A stretch of 64,000 nt of DNA. Origin: Vibrio algicola. GTDB lineage: Bacteria > Pseudomonadota > Gammaproteobacteria > Enterobacterales > Vibrionaceae. Positions 11,524-20,087 of the stretch are shown here, piece after piece (the first letter of the stretch is position 1; every line of letters starts with the position of its first letter). The notes beneath the pieces were generated by a model. The model saw only the letters and a program-made list of their open reading frames with translations, was not told the DNA's origin and searched no databases. Position numbers and translations under genes: made by a program. The stretch is taken from the NCBI RefSeq assembly GCF_009601765.2, contig NZ_CP045699.1, forward strand, positions 806,001 through 870,000, in the 5' to 3' direction.

Positions 11524-12399
11524 TTATAGCGCTTCGTGACGCGCGATAAAATCGATCAGCAAACGTACTTTTTCAGGCTGATGATTTTTATGGTTATAAA
11601 GCATATAGATATCACGAGCGTTAGCACTCCAATCGTCGAGTACGCGAACCAAACGACCTTCATGTAAATACGCTTCGATCATTACATCTGGCATTAAGCT
11701 GATCCCAAGACCAAATGAACACGCCTTGCGAACCACATTTAATTCACTGGCCTCTAAACGGCCCTTTTCATTGATGGTTACGGACTCACCACGGCTATTG
11801 TTTAGCTGCCATTTGACCAAAGGTAACCCTTTCAGCAAAGCATGATGGCGCAAATCGTCAGCATGGTTTAATTCGCCACAATCTGCCAAGTATTTAGGGC
11901 TAGCGACCAAAACATCTTTCACTTGATTAATTTTACGAGCAATCAAGCTTGAATCACGTTGTGGGCCAACACGGAAAATCACATCCCATTCGGTTGGATC
12001 AAGTTGATCGGCATGATTTGTCATCGACAATTCAATACGAATATCGGGATACTGAGCCATAAACTCATTCAGCATCGGCATGATCATGCGTTTAGCGGTG
12101 TTCATTGGGGCAGAAATGCGCAATTTACCCGATGCCCCTCGACATTCATCAGAAATACTTTCTGTGGTTTGGGCGAGGTTCTTCAGTAACGGTGAACATT
12201 CATCATAAAAGCGTTGACCGGCTTCTGTTAAAGACAATTTACGAGCATTACGATTAAGTAGGCGTAAATTTAACCCCTCTTCTAATGCTTGAATACGACG
12301 CGTGATCGTAGCAACAGGAATAGCAGTTTTGCGTGAGGTTGCAGTATAACTACCGTTCTCAACCACTAAGCGGAATAAATTTAAATCATCAAGTTTCAT
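11524..12399 (-). CDS. aphB: LysR-type transcriptional activator AphB
   Basis: 291 residues from ATG 12399, the length of V. cholerae AphB, which it closely resembles: MKLDDLNLFRLVVENGSYTAT with the winged helix-turn-helix at about 17-60 (PVATITRRIQALEEGLNLRLLNR), then the effector-binding domain (DPTEWDVIFRVGPQRDSSLIARKI). In V. cholerae AphB works with AphA at tcpPH and responds to anaerobiosis and low pH; its regulon here is unknown. A GTG at 12411 lies in frame behind GAGG and would add four residues, so the start is uncertain. It is divergent from the RssB-like gene, as in V. cholerae. Confidence 0.9.
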   Translation of the reverse strand: MKLDDLNLFRLVVENGSYTATSRKTAIPVATITRRIQALEEGLNLRLLNRNARKLSLTEAGQRFYDECSPLLKNLAQTTESISDECRGASGKLRISAPMNTAKRMIMPMLNEFMAQYPDIRIELSMTNHADQLDPTEWDVIFRVGPQRDSSLIARKINQVKDVLVASPKYLADCGELNHADDLRHHALLKGLPLVKWQLNNSRGESVTINEKGRLEASELNVVRKACSFGLGISLMPDVMIEAYLHEGRLVRVLDDWSANARDIYMLYNHKNHQPEKVRLLIDFIARHEAL

Positions 12400-12785
12400 A
12401 GTATTGGACACTTTAGGAATACCTCATTGGTATTAGTGTAACTGAAGATTGCATTTTTGAGTTGTTTAATATCAAATTTATCACAACCAAAGTAAAAACA
12501 TTGCCCTGTATTCAAGTTCAATTTGAACAACGACAAAAATATTACTACTTTATATAAGGTCAATATAGCGAATGGCGAACGGATTTTAACGCAAAACGAG
12601 ATTATTACTCTAATTTTGTTAGCTAATTCTCAGTAAAATAAAGTAGATGAAAAAAAATGGCTATACTGTGGTCAAATCTATCAATAACGGCATTTTAGGT
12701 GGCTTAGATTTTATGAAGCGCCAGCTTTCAACCAGCAACATAGTCTTAGTCAGTTGCACTGGTATTAATAATTGAGGGGGGCGAT
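12400..12785. other. Intergenic region aphB / rssB-like gene
   Basis: 386 bases between divergent genes, AT-rich. It must hold both promoters. A strong GAGGGGGG ribosome site precedes the right-hand gene. I see no convincing operator, small gene or terminator. Confidence 0.5.
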
Positions 12786-13940
12786 ATGGATATCACCAGT
12801 CAATCATCGGGAGGTTTTTCAAGTATGCATAAAAGTAGCATGACAATACCACAAGTTGATTCGGCAGTTAATCGCGATATGCAATCTATTATGCTAGTCG
12901 ATGATGACCCTATTTTTAGAACTATGATGGCGACGTTTTTATCGACCAAAAACTATCAGGTTGTTGAAGCAAGCAATGGTTTAGAGGCGTTACAATTACT
13001 GCGAGATCATGTGCCCGATCTTATTGTGTGTGATCTTGATATGCCGATCATGAGTGGGATTGAGTTAGTTGAAGAAGTCAGTTGGCAATTTCCTATGCTG
13101 CCAATGATTGTGGTCTCGGCGACCGAAGACATGCGAGATGTGGCGAAAGTATTACGTTTTGGGATCAAAGATTTTCTCACTAAACCAATTTCTCAGCTGC
13201 AAAACTTTGCCTCTGCTATCCACACCAGTCTCGAAGAGTCGAAAACCAACCCTTCATTTTCAAGAGATTTTTCAAGCCAATGGTTCAATATTAATGAATC
13301 GGGCGATATGCCAGAAGAAAAAGAACTGTATTGGCATTTGAATCACTTGAAAGAACATGATGTTACCGCAAGAGATTTGCTACAGGCATTACAACCACCA
13401 CGCGATACTCAGCAAGGGCGCTGGCGTTGCAGTTACCATATTCTACAACCTGCCGAAGCTATGCCTTTGGTGTTTGATTATTCATGGTTGATGGAAGGGC
13501 GCTTTGCCTTCTATTTGGTTGATGCTGCTTCTGGTGAAGATAATGGCGTTGCTACATCCTTGTTGATCCGAGCATTATTCAATGACTTTATTCGCACCCG
13601 TAAACAAAGCCATTCAGATTTAAAAGATTTAGCAGAGCTGTTAGAAAAAGGCATCAGTTGTACCGATTGCGCTGAACCGATTAAGGCATTATTTGGTATT
13701 GCCGATATGGTGGATGGTAGTTTGTCTATCTTGCCCGCAGGGTTAGAGAGTCATTGGTATGTGGCTGACGATGCCACCGGAAAAAATCAAGCCATTGAAA
13801 CTGGGATTGAATTAGGCAAAGGCTGCGTCAAAAATTTTGTTACCAGTGATTTGCCCATGCGACGTGGTGGTGATCTAGTCTTGAGTGATTTAGGTTTTAG
13901 AAGCTTTAAGTTAACCATTAAAAATTTAACCTGTGACTAA
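12786..13940 (+). CDS. rssB: RssB-like response regulator with degenerate PP2C-like output domain
   Basis: 384 residues. Receiver domain at about 34-150: acidic pair Asp40-Asp41, phospho-acceptor Asp83 in LIVCDLDMPIMSG, and conserved Lys in FLTKPI. The C-terminal 200 residues (WRCSYHILQPAEAMPLVFDYS onward) resemble the phosphatase-like fold of RssB without obvious metal-binding Asp residues. RssB delivers the sigma factor RpoS to ClpXP. It sits next to aphB as in V. cholerae; the adaptor function is by homology. The N-terminal 33 residues before the receiver are an extension of unknown role, and a start at Met14 is possible. Confidence 0.75.
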   Translation: MDITSQSSGGFSSMHKSSMTIPQVDSAVNRDMQSIMLVDDDPIFRTMMATFLSTKNYQVVEASNGLEALQLLRDHVPDLIVCDLDMPIMSGIELVEEVSWQFPMLPMIVVSATEDMRDVAKVLRFGIKDFLTKPISQLQNFASAIHTSLEESKTNPSFSRDFSSQWFNINESGDMPEEKELYWHLNHLKEHDVTARDLLQALQPPRDTQQGRWRCSYHILQPAEAMPLVFDYSWLMEGRFAFYLVDAASGEDNGVATSLLIRALFNDFIRTRKQSHSDLKDLAELLEKGISCTDCAEPIKALFGIADMVDGSLSILPAGLESHWYVADDATGKNQAIETGIELGKGCVKNFVTSDLPMRRGGDLVLSDLGFRSFKLTIKNLTCD

Positions 13941-14050
13941 CACTTCGATTACATGAGGTCGACCACAGATTTATAATAACCATAATTTCTCTCGGTATTT
14001 ACATTCAAGCACTTCTTTTATACTGATGCTTTAATCAAGGAGGATTTACT

Positions 14051-14170
14051 GTGTCAGATACCGATCATCAAGAACCATTTAATGCCTTTTATTTACTAGG
14101 CATTTTCGCCGCGTTACTTTTACCCACTCTCCCAGCAACATTGGCTTGGATACAATTGCTTAACCTTTAA
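14051..14170 (+). CDS. 39-residue single-span membrane protein
   Basis: Short ORF starting GTG, seven bases after a perfect AAGGAGG (14037-14043), and ending in TAA. The product is MSDTDHQEPFNAF, then a hydrophobic helix (YLLGIFAALLLPTLPATLAW), then IQLLNL. Acidic/polar N-terminus, one membrane helix, no cleavable signal. I do not recognise the family. The strong ribosome-binding site makes translation very likely. It lies between the RssB-like gene and ybaN. Confidence 0.7.
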   Translation: MSDTDHQEPFNAFYLLGIFAALLLPTLPATLAWIQLLNL

Positions 14171-14212
14171 TGTCATTGAGTAATGACTTAGCAACATAAG
14201 TTAAGTTAGACT

Positions 14213-14260
14213 GTTCACCTTCCGGTTTTTTGTTATAACTAAGCAAAACGGAAGGTGAAC
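14213..14260. repeat. Long inverted repeat (12-bp perfect arms)
   Basis: Arms GTTCACCTTCCG and CGGAAGGTGAAC flank a 24-base loop, and pairing can extend inward through TTTT/AAAA with one bulged G. There is no T run after the stem. It may terminate the small-protein transcript or act as a regulatory hairpin. Confidence 0.7.
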
Positions 14261-14313
14261 CGCTCTGCCAATAGCTTGTTTATTTACGCTTGTTTTTGTG
14301 TGAGCACTCGTCT

Positions 14314-14336
14314 TATACCCAAGTAACTTGAGTATA
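14314..14336. promoter_or_regulatory. Near-perfect palindrome upstream of ybaN
   Basis: A 23-base palindrome (TATAC-CAAGT-ACTTG-GTATA blocks) with only three non-symmetric positions, 20-45 bases before the ybaN start. It could be an operator or a copy of a short dispersed Vibrio repeat; not identified. Confidence 0.4.
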
Positions 14337-14358
14337 TAACACAAGGATACTGATCATA

Positions 14359-14754
14359 ATTCGTAAAATACTCCTTAATGTTGTTGGCGGTCTAGCGCTA
14401 TTTTTAGGTGTATTAGGTATCTTCTTACCTTTACTACCGACAACGCCATTTTTATTATTAGCCAGCGCTTGTTTTATGCGAAGCAATGATAAATTTCACG
14501 CTTGGATCCACAACCATCCTCATCTTGGGCCAATCATAAACAATTGGCAGCAACACGGCGCTGTGGCCCCACAAGTCAAAAAGCGCGGCTATGTTTTACT
14601 ATCTTTTAGCTTTTTGTTTTCTTTCATTATGATGCCGCATTGGTGGATGAAAGCAGGTTTAGTCGCAGGGTTTTGTGTGCTGTTTTTTTGTTTTTCACGT
14701 ATGCCTGTTTACGACCCTCAAACCGTTAATATTGAAGCCGAAGAAAATCCTTAA
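14359..14754 (+). CDS. ybaN: DUF454 inner-membrane protein YbaN, non-canonical start
   Basis: DUF454 signature: GGLALFLGVLGIFLPLLPTTPFLLLASACF followed by RSNDKFHAWIHNHPHLG, with three or four membrane helices. ybaN-apt-dnaX-ybaB-recR is the E. coli order. The family's first membrane helix lies before the first ATG (14476), and the frame is open back to a TGA at 14329, yet contains no ATG, GTG or TTG. Ribosome site AAGGA (14343-14347) precedes in-frame CTG 14350, ATC 14353, ATA 14356 and ATT 14359. ATT aligns with the Met of E. coli YbaN and gives 131 residues. AUU starts are known for infC and pcnB; a mutated start or sequencing error is the alternative. Confidence 0.75.
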   Translation: MRKILLNVVGGLALFLGVLGIFLPLLPTTPFLLLASACFMRSNDKFHAWIHNHPHLGPIINNWQQHGAVAPQVKKRGYVLLSFSFLFSFIMMPHWWMKAGLVAGFCVLFFCFSRMPVYDPQTVNIEAEENP

Positions 14755-14825
14755 TTAAATGATTACTGTCAGTGGGTGAAATGGTAAAATCAGCCATCTC
14801 GCTTTCAACGATTAAGAATTTTATT

Positions 14826-15371
14826 ATGACGACTGACACTTTAGCATTGATTAAAAACAGCATTAAAACTATCCCAGACTACCCAAAAGCTGGGATTTTA
14901 TTCCGCGATGTCACCAGTTTGATGGAAGAGCCGAAAGCTTATCAAGCCACTATTCAGTTGTTAGTTGAAAAATATCAATCTATGGGGTTCACTAAAGTAG
15001 TTGGTACTGAAGCTCGTGGTTTTCTATTTGGTGCGCCATTGGCTTTAGAATTAGGTCTAGGTTTTATTCCTGTTCGTAAACCGGGGAAATTACCGCGTGA
15101 AACCGTCTCTCAGTCATACCAGTTAGAATATGGCACCGATACTTTAGAGATTCATACCGATGCGATTCAAGCCGGAGATAAAGTATTAGTGGTTGATGAT
15201 CTTCTTGCTACTGGCGGCACCATTGAAGCGACAGTAAAGCTTATTCGTCAATTAGGCGGTGAAGTCGAGCATGCGGCGTTTGTGATTAACCTGCCTGAAA
15301 TCGGTGGCGAAGCGAAATTAAAATCACTCGGTTTAACGGTGTACAGTATTTGTGAATTTGCTGGACACTAA
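14826..15371 (+). CDS. apt: Adenine phosphoribosyltransferase
   Basis: 181 residues; purine salvage, converting adenine plus PRPP to AMP. Core motifs: [18 protein letters not shown] near the N-terminus, [24 protein letters not shown] and the PRPP-binding loop [13 protein letters not shown] at about 120-132. ATG 14826 gives the usual length; an upstream in-frame start at 14772 would add 18 residues without family support. Confidence 0.96.
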   Translation: MTTDTLALIKNSIKTIPDYPKAGILFRDVTSLMEEPKAYQATIQLLVEKYQSMGFTKVVGTEARGFLFGAPLALELGLGFIPVRKPGKLPRETVSQSYQLEYGTDTLEIHTDAIQAGDKVLVVDDLLATGGTIEATVKLIRQLGGEVEHAAFVINLPEIGGEAKLKSLGLTVYSICEFAGH

Positions 15372-15447
15372 GCTATATCTGCCTTCATCTTTCTATGGGG
15401 TTTTTAATACCTATGGAATAAGCAATGGTTAACAATCGGAATTATTA

Positions 15448-17655
15448 ATGAGTTATCTCGCATTAGCACGTAAATGGCGTCCAGCTAAATTTAATCAAGT
15501 AGTGGGGCAAGATCATGTCGTGACCGCACTAGAAAACGCCTTGAAGCAAAATCGTCTGCATCACGCTTATTTATTTAGCGGTACTCGAGGGGTGGGTAAA
15601 ACCTCTATTGGACGTTTATTTGCCAAAGGACTCAATTGTGAAACCGGTATTACCGACAATCCTTGCGGCGTATGCGACAGTTGTGCTGAGATCGATCAAG
15701 GTCGTCATGTCGATTTACTAGAAATTGATGCAGCGTCACGTACCAAAGTGGAAGATACGCGTGAACTGCTGGATAACGTGCAATATAAACCGGCGCGTGG
15801 TCGCTTCAAAGTATACTTAATTGATGAAGTACACATGTTGTCGCGCCACAGTTTTAATGCATTACTCAAAACGCTAGAAGAGCCACCTGAATATGTGAAG
15901 TTCTTGCTGGCGACGACAGATCCTCAAAAATTACCCGTCACGATTTTATCGCGCTGCCTACAGTTCCATCTAAAACCTATCAGTTCAGATCAAATTCATC
16001 AGCAACTTGATCATGTGTTAGGGGAAGAAAGCATCACTTCAGAGCCGCGTGCATTAGGGCTTATCTCCCATGCAGCCGATGGCAGTATGCGTGATGCGTT
16101 AAGTTTATCGGATCAAGCGATTGCTTTAGGTAATGGCCATATTGGCACTCAAACTGTGGTCAATATGCTCGGCACGCTCGATACCGAACAAGCGGTGTAT
16201 TTACTGGAAGCAATCAGCAGCAAGCAACCGCAAGTGGCAATGGATTGTTTAGAACAACTGGCCGCTAACGGGATCGCTTGGGACGGGTTACTGAAAGAGC
16301 TCAGTACTCAACTTCATCGTGTTGCCATGTATCAAGCTTTGCCTGCAACCTTGAATAAAGAGCAGCCAGACGCTGAGCGTATTATTTTACTGAGCCAATC
16401 GTTAAACCCACAAGATGTACAACTGTATTATCAGATGACATTGAAAGGGCGTGGTGATTTACCTCTAGCACCATCAGAAAAAATGGCTGCAGAAATGCTA
16501 GTGTTGCGAATGTTGGCATTTCGACCTGCTCAGGCAATAAACGCCAACCCAATTGCACTACCACAAACTCAAACTATGAGTGTGCCGGTAGTAGAAAGCG
16601 CGCCAGCGTCTCGACCAGCAGCAATTTCTCGACCAGCAGCAATTTCTCGACCAGCACCAATGTCGACGACAACGGCTAAGGCACCATCCTCGCCAGCGCA
16701 AAATCAATACCCACCACATCAGCAGCAGATGCCATCTCAGCCGGTGCAGAATCAGTCTCAGATGCCTCAACAGCAAGCAGCCGATCGCCAAGTAGCGAAT
16801 GTGCCACCTCAAAACGTGCAACAACCGCCTGTTTCAGCGCCAGTCACGCCACCTAAGTCGACTCAACCACCTCAAGCGGTTAAGCCGACAGAACCGGTGG
16901 AAAATAAACCAGCTTCATTAACGGGCTTGCGACATCAATTGCGCAGTCAGCGTGATAAACCCGCTGCGAGTGAATCTGGAGAAACTGGGGTAAAAAAGAC
17001 TAAAGCGACACCTGCTAATACTGCATCATCTTCGGTACTTGAACGCATTGCCAGTAAACATACGGCAGCAGCGGTTCAAGCCGTGCAGGGGTCGCCGAAT
17101 GGAACGCCTGGCGTCACAGGACCTGAGCAAAGTGATAGTAATGAACCGTATCAATGGAAGTCCACTCAACCTAAAGTGGTGGATAGCGCGGCCACTAGCG
17201 AGTTAACACCGACTCAAATTAAGCAAGCGCTTGAGCATGAAAAAACGCCAGAGATGGTAAAAAAGCTATTAAATGAAGCGATTGAAAAAGATGAGTGGAC
17301 GGCAGCCATCCAAAATTTCTCGACCGCAAAACTGGTCGAACAACTGGCGTTAAATTCAACATTCAGTAAACAAGATAACCTGATCACTTTGCACTTGCGT
17401 GAGCAGCAAACCCATTTAATTAATGAGCGAGCCCAGCAAGAATTAACCGCGGCGTTATCGCAACATTTCCAGCAGTCTTGTGAATTAAAAATAGTGATTG
17501 GCAGTGAAGGTACGACACCATTAGAGCTGCGCGAGAATCTTTACCAAGAAAAATTGCAGCAGGCATTTGTTAGCTTGCAAGATGATCCGAATGTGCAGTT
17601 TCTACAAAAACGTTTTGCAGCAAAATTAGACACCAGCAGTGTTAGGCCGATATAA
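15448..17655 (+). CDS. dnaX: DNA polymerase III subunits tau and gamma
   Basis: 735-residue clamp-loader ATPase. AAA+ domain at about 1-220 with Walker A (GTRGVGKTS), a four-Cys zinc module (CETG...CGVCDSC), Walker B (LIDEVHML) and the sensor Arg region. A long Pro/Gln/Ser/Ala-rich linker (about 365-600) includes three SRPAAI-type repeats; the tau-specific domain V follows. An A-AAA-AAG heptamer at 16992-16998 is followed in the -1 frame by GAC then TAA (17001-17003), which would yield a gamma form of about 518 residues, like E. coli. A GGAG lies exactly 10 bases upstream of the heptamer. ybaB-recR follow. Confidence 0.96.
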   Translation: MSYLALARKWRPAKFNQVVGQDHVVTALENALKQNRLHHAYLFSGTRGVGKTSIGRLFAKGLNCETGITDNPCGVCDSCAEIDQGRHVDLLEIDAASRTKVEDTRELLDNVQYKPARGRFKVYLIDEVHMLSRHSFNALLKTLEEPPEYVKFLLATTDPQKLPVTILSRCLQFHLKPISSDQIHQQLDHVLGEESITSEPRALGLISHAADGSMRDALSLSDQAIALGNGHIGTQTVVNMLGTLDTEQAVYLLEAISSKQPQVAMDCLEQLAANGIAWDGLLKELSTQLHRVAMYQALPATLNKEQPDAERIILLSQSLNPQDVQLYYQMTLKGRGDLPLAPSEKMAAEMLVLRMLAFRPAQAINANPIALPQTQTMSVPVVESAPASRPAAISRPAAISRPAPMSTTTAKAPSSPAQNQYPPHQQQMPSQPVQNQSQMPQQQAADRQVANVPPQNVQQPPVSAPVTPPKSTQPPQAVKPTEPVENKPASLTGLRHQLRSQRDKPAASESGETGVKKTKATPANTASSSVLERIASKHTAAAVQAVQGSPNGTPGVTGPEQSDSNEPYQWKSTQPKVVDSAATSELTPTQIKQALEHEKTPEMVKKLLNEAIEKDEWTAAIQNFSTAKLVEQLALNSTFSKQDNLITLHLREQQTHLINERAQQELTAALSQHFQQSCELKIVIGSEGTTPLELRENLYQEKLQQAFVSLQDDPNVQFLQKRFAAKLDTSSVRPI
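16609..16662 (+). repeat. 18-bp tandem repeat x3 in the dnaX linker
   Basis: Two identical units TCTCGACCAGCAGCAATT plus a third with two changes; encodes S-R-P-A-A-I, S-R-P-A-A-I, S-R-P-A-P-M in the flexible linker. Confidence 0.9.
16978..17003 (+). promoter_or_regulatory. Programmed -1 ribosomal frameshift site in dnaX
   Basis: SD-like GGAG at 16978-16981, ten-base spacer, slippery heptamer A-AAA-AAG at 16992-16998, then -1 frame GAC TAA. This is the same layout as E. coli dnaX (heptamer, -1 stop after one codon). I could not make out a clear downstream stem-loop by eye. Confidence 0.8.
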
Positions 17656-17769
17656 CTGACTGATGGTAGAAATGATCACTAGCATAAAGTTATTAGATTA
17701 GGGTTGAAAGAGAGATCAGTTGACCCAATTATTAATATATAAACCGTAATTAATGAATGAGAGAACACT

Positions 17770-18099
17770 ATGTTTGGTAAAGGCGGAATGGGCAACATGA
17801 TGAAGCAAGCTCAGCAAATGCAAGAGCGCATGCAAAAGCTTCAAGAAGAAATCGCAGCGATGGAAATCACTGGTGAATCGGGTGCAGGTTTAGTTAAAAT
17901 CACCATCACCGGCAGCCACAGTGTTCGTCGTGTCGACATCGACCCAAGCCTAATGGAAGATGACAAAGAAATGTTAGAAGATTTGGTTGCTGCAGCTTTC
18001 AATGATGCAGCACGTCGAGTTGAAGAAACTCAAAAAGAAAAAATGGCAGGCGTGACTGGCGGTATGCAATTACCACCAGGTATGAAAATGCCTTTCTAA
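17770..18099 (+). CDS. ybaB: YbaB/EbfC nucleoid-associated protein
   Basis: 109-residue DNA-binding protein forming a tweezer-like dimer. Family features: Gly/Met-rich N-terminus [22 protein letters not shown], amphipathic helix to about 35, [16 protein letters not shown] sheet, [11 protein letters not shown] helix, and the [12 protein letters not shown] tail. Lies between dnaX and recR as in most gammaproteobacteria. Confidence 0.95.
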   Translation: MFGKGGMGNMMKQAQQMQERMQKLQEEIAAMEITGESGAGLVKITITGSHSVRRVDIDPSLMEDDKEMLEDLVAAAFNDAARRVEETQKEKMAGVTGGMQLPPGMKMPF

Positions 18100-18139
18100 G
18101 GCCATTTATACTTGGATATATTATCCATTTGATATAAAG

Positions 18140-18168
18140 AGCAAAGCCAGCCGAGCTTTGCTTTTTTT
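18140..18168 (+). terminator. Rho-independent terminator between ybaB and recR
   Basis: Perfect stem AGCAAAGC / GCTTTGCT with a seven-base loop and a T7 tail. It may attenuate read-through into recR. Confidence 0.9.
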
Positions 18169-18206
18169 GATTTTTGCTAGCAATAAATTCAATGAGAGAG
18201 TCAGCA

Positions 18207-18806
18207 ATGCGCACAAGTAGTATGTTGGAACAGTTAATGGAAGCACTTCGTTGTTTACCTGGAGTCGGTCCTAAATCTGCCCAACGCATGGCTTTCCATT
18301 TGTTGCAGCGTAATCGTAAAGGCGGCTTGCAATTAGCCGAAGCCTTGTCGCAAGCGATGACGGAGATTGGTCATTGTGATCAATGCCGAACCTTTACCGA
18401 ACAAGATACTTGTCATATTTGCACCAATCCTAAACGCCAAGCCAATGGTCAAATGTGTGTGGTCGAAACCCCAGCCGATATCGCCGCCATTGAAGCAACT
18501 GGACAATTTTCGGGCCGCTACTTTGTGTTGATGGGGCATTTGTCGCCACTCGATGGCATCGGGCCTAGCGATATCGGATTAGATTTGTTGGATTATCGTC
18601 TGGCTCAAGGGGATGTGGAAGAAGTGATTTTAGCCACTAACCCAACAGTAGAAGGTGAAGCGACGGCGCATTATATCGCTCAACTGTGCAAAGCGCATAG
18701 CGTAGGAGCCAGTCGAATAGCTCACGGCGTACCAATGGGGGGCGAATTAGAATTGGTGGATGGCACCACGTTATCGCACTCATTGTTAGGGCGATTAAAG
18801 TTATAA
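18207..18806 (+). CDS. recR: Recombination mediator protein RecR
   Basis: 199 residues; with RecF and RecO it loads RecA onto SSB-coated gapped DNA. Helix-hairpin-helix near the N-terminus ([21 protein letters not shown]), zinc finger [16 protein letters not shown], then a Toprim domain ([25 protein letters not shown]). Start ATG 18207 follows AGAGAG and matches E. coli RecR length; the ORF extends 11 codons upstream. Its stop lies in an AT-rich tandem repeat. Confidence 0.96.
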   Translation: MRTSSMLEQLMEALRCLPGVGPKSAQRMAFHLLQRNRKGGLQLAEALSQAMTEIGHCDQCRTFTEQDTCHICTNPKRQANGQMCVVETPADIAAIEATGQFSGRYFVLMGHLSPLDGIGPSDIGLDLLDYRLAQGDVEEVILATNPTVEGEATAHYIAQLCKAHSVGASRIAHGVPMGGELELVDGTTLSHSLLGRLKL

Positions 18807-18845
18807 AGTTATAAAGTTATAAAAGCTATAAAAGCTATAAAAGCC
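18798..18845 (+). repeat. Short AT-rich tandem repeats across the recR stop codon
   Basis: Three copies of an 8-base AGTTATAA-type unit pass into AAAGCTATA-type units. The first unit supplies the recR stop, so expansion would not alter the protein. Confidence 0.8.
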
Positions 18846-18857
18846 ATATTCACGCTA

Positions 18858-19106
18858 TCAAGTCAGCTGCTCTAATTCAGTTATAATTTGAATGGCTTGT
18901 TGTGAGTCTGTGCCGCAAATATCGCGATCGGCTTTAAAACGATGACACACCGCAGGCCGTTCAGGCTTGCCAAAGAGCTTACATAAATTGTCATCGTTTA
19001 ATTGAATGCAGCGTACTCCTGCCGGTTTGCCATTGGGCATACCAGGAATAGCGGATGAAATACTGGGTGCAATACAGCACGCACCACAACCTAAACGACA
19101 ATCCAT
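18858..19106 (-). CDS. YkgJ-type cysteine-cluster protein
   Basis: 82 residues from ATG 19106, preceded by AAGAAGA. Contains the zinc/iron-chelating cluster MDCRLGCGACCIAPSIS, GKPAGVRCIQL, CKLFGKPERPAVCHRF and a late Cys (ICG), seven or eight Cys in the spacing of the YkgJ/UPF0153 domain. Function is not established beyond likely metal binding. An upstream TTG start would add six residues. It lies between recR and the second cysteine-cluster gene, on the opposite strand to both. Confidence 0.8.
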   Translation of the reverse strand: MDCRLGCGACCIAPSISSAIPGMPNGKPAGVRCIQLNDDNLCKLFGKPERPAVCHRFKADRDICGTDSQQAIQIITELEQLT

Positions 19107-19269
19107 AAATCTTCTTACTCGCAAATAAAACCGGCGCAGATAGTAGCAAAAGGCGCTCTATTCGCCTAGCCTAACTTGATATTTAGCCGAAATAAGCGTA
19201 TAAAACGCAGCCTCAAGATGATTAAATATTAGCGTCTAAATTATTCTCTTTAGCTTACAGGCACACAGC

Positions 19270-19722
19270 ATGACAATCCCATTTTGGCAAAGCAAAACAC
19301 TACAACAGATGACAGAGCAAGAGTGGGAGTCATTATGTGATGGCTGTGGTAAATGCTGCTTGCATAAGTTAATGGATGAAGACAGTGATGAAGTGTATTA
19401 CACCAATGTTGCGTGCAGTTGGCTTAACAGTAAAACCTGCAGTTGCAAAGATTACCCTAATCGTTTTGAATCGGGTGAAGAGTGTCTAAAATTAACTCGC
19501 GATAAAATTGATGAATTTAACTGGTTGCCAGAAACCTGTTCATATCGCCTATTAGCAGAAAACAAACCACTGCCTGAATGGCACCCGTTGATCACCGGTT
19601 CAAAGTCTGCCATGCATGCTGCTGGTGAAAGTGTGCGTAATAAAGTGGTGTATGAAATTGATGTGGTCGATTGGGAGGAGCACATTCAAAACTTACCTGA
19701 TAGACTAAAATCTCATAATTAA
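19270..19722 (+). CDS. ycgN: YcgN family cysteine-cluster protein (UPF0260)
   Basis: 150 residues, close to the E. coli YcgN length. The Cys pattern [34 protein letters not shown] and TCSYRLL is that of the UPF0260 group of the same zinc/iron-chelating superfamily. C-terminal [12 protein letters not shown] and [10 protein letters not shown] are also conserved. No enzymatic role is known to me. Its stop lies 31 bases before the left end of the nested insertion element. Confidence 0.88.
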   Translation: MTIPFWQSKTLQQMTEQEWESLCDGCGKCCLHKLMDEDSDEVYYTNVACSWLNSKTCSCKDYPNRFESGEECLKLTRDKIDEFNWLPETCSYRLLAENKPLPEWHPLITGSKSAMHAAGESVRNKVVYEIDVVDWEEHIQNLPDRLKSHN

Positions 19723-19762
19723 CTTTCAAAGTTGAGAATGCTGTGTATGCTGGTTGTAGTGG

Positions 19763-20080
<318 letters not shown>

Positions 20081-20087
20081 CTAAGAG

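Noticed and set aside
14476..14754. ybaN starting at its first ATG
   Set aside because: This would delete the family's conserved first helix, and no ribosome site precedes that ATG.
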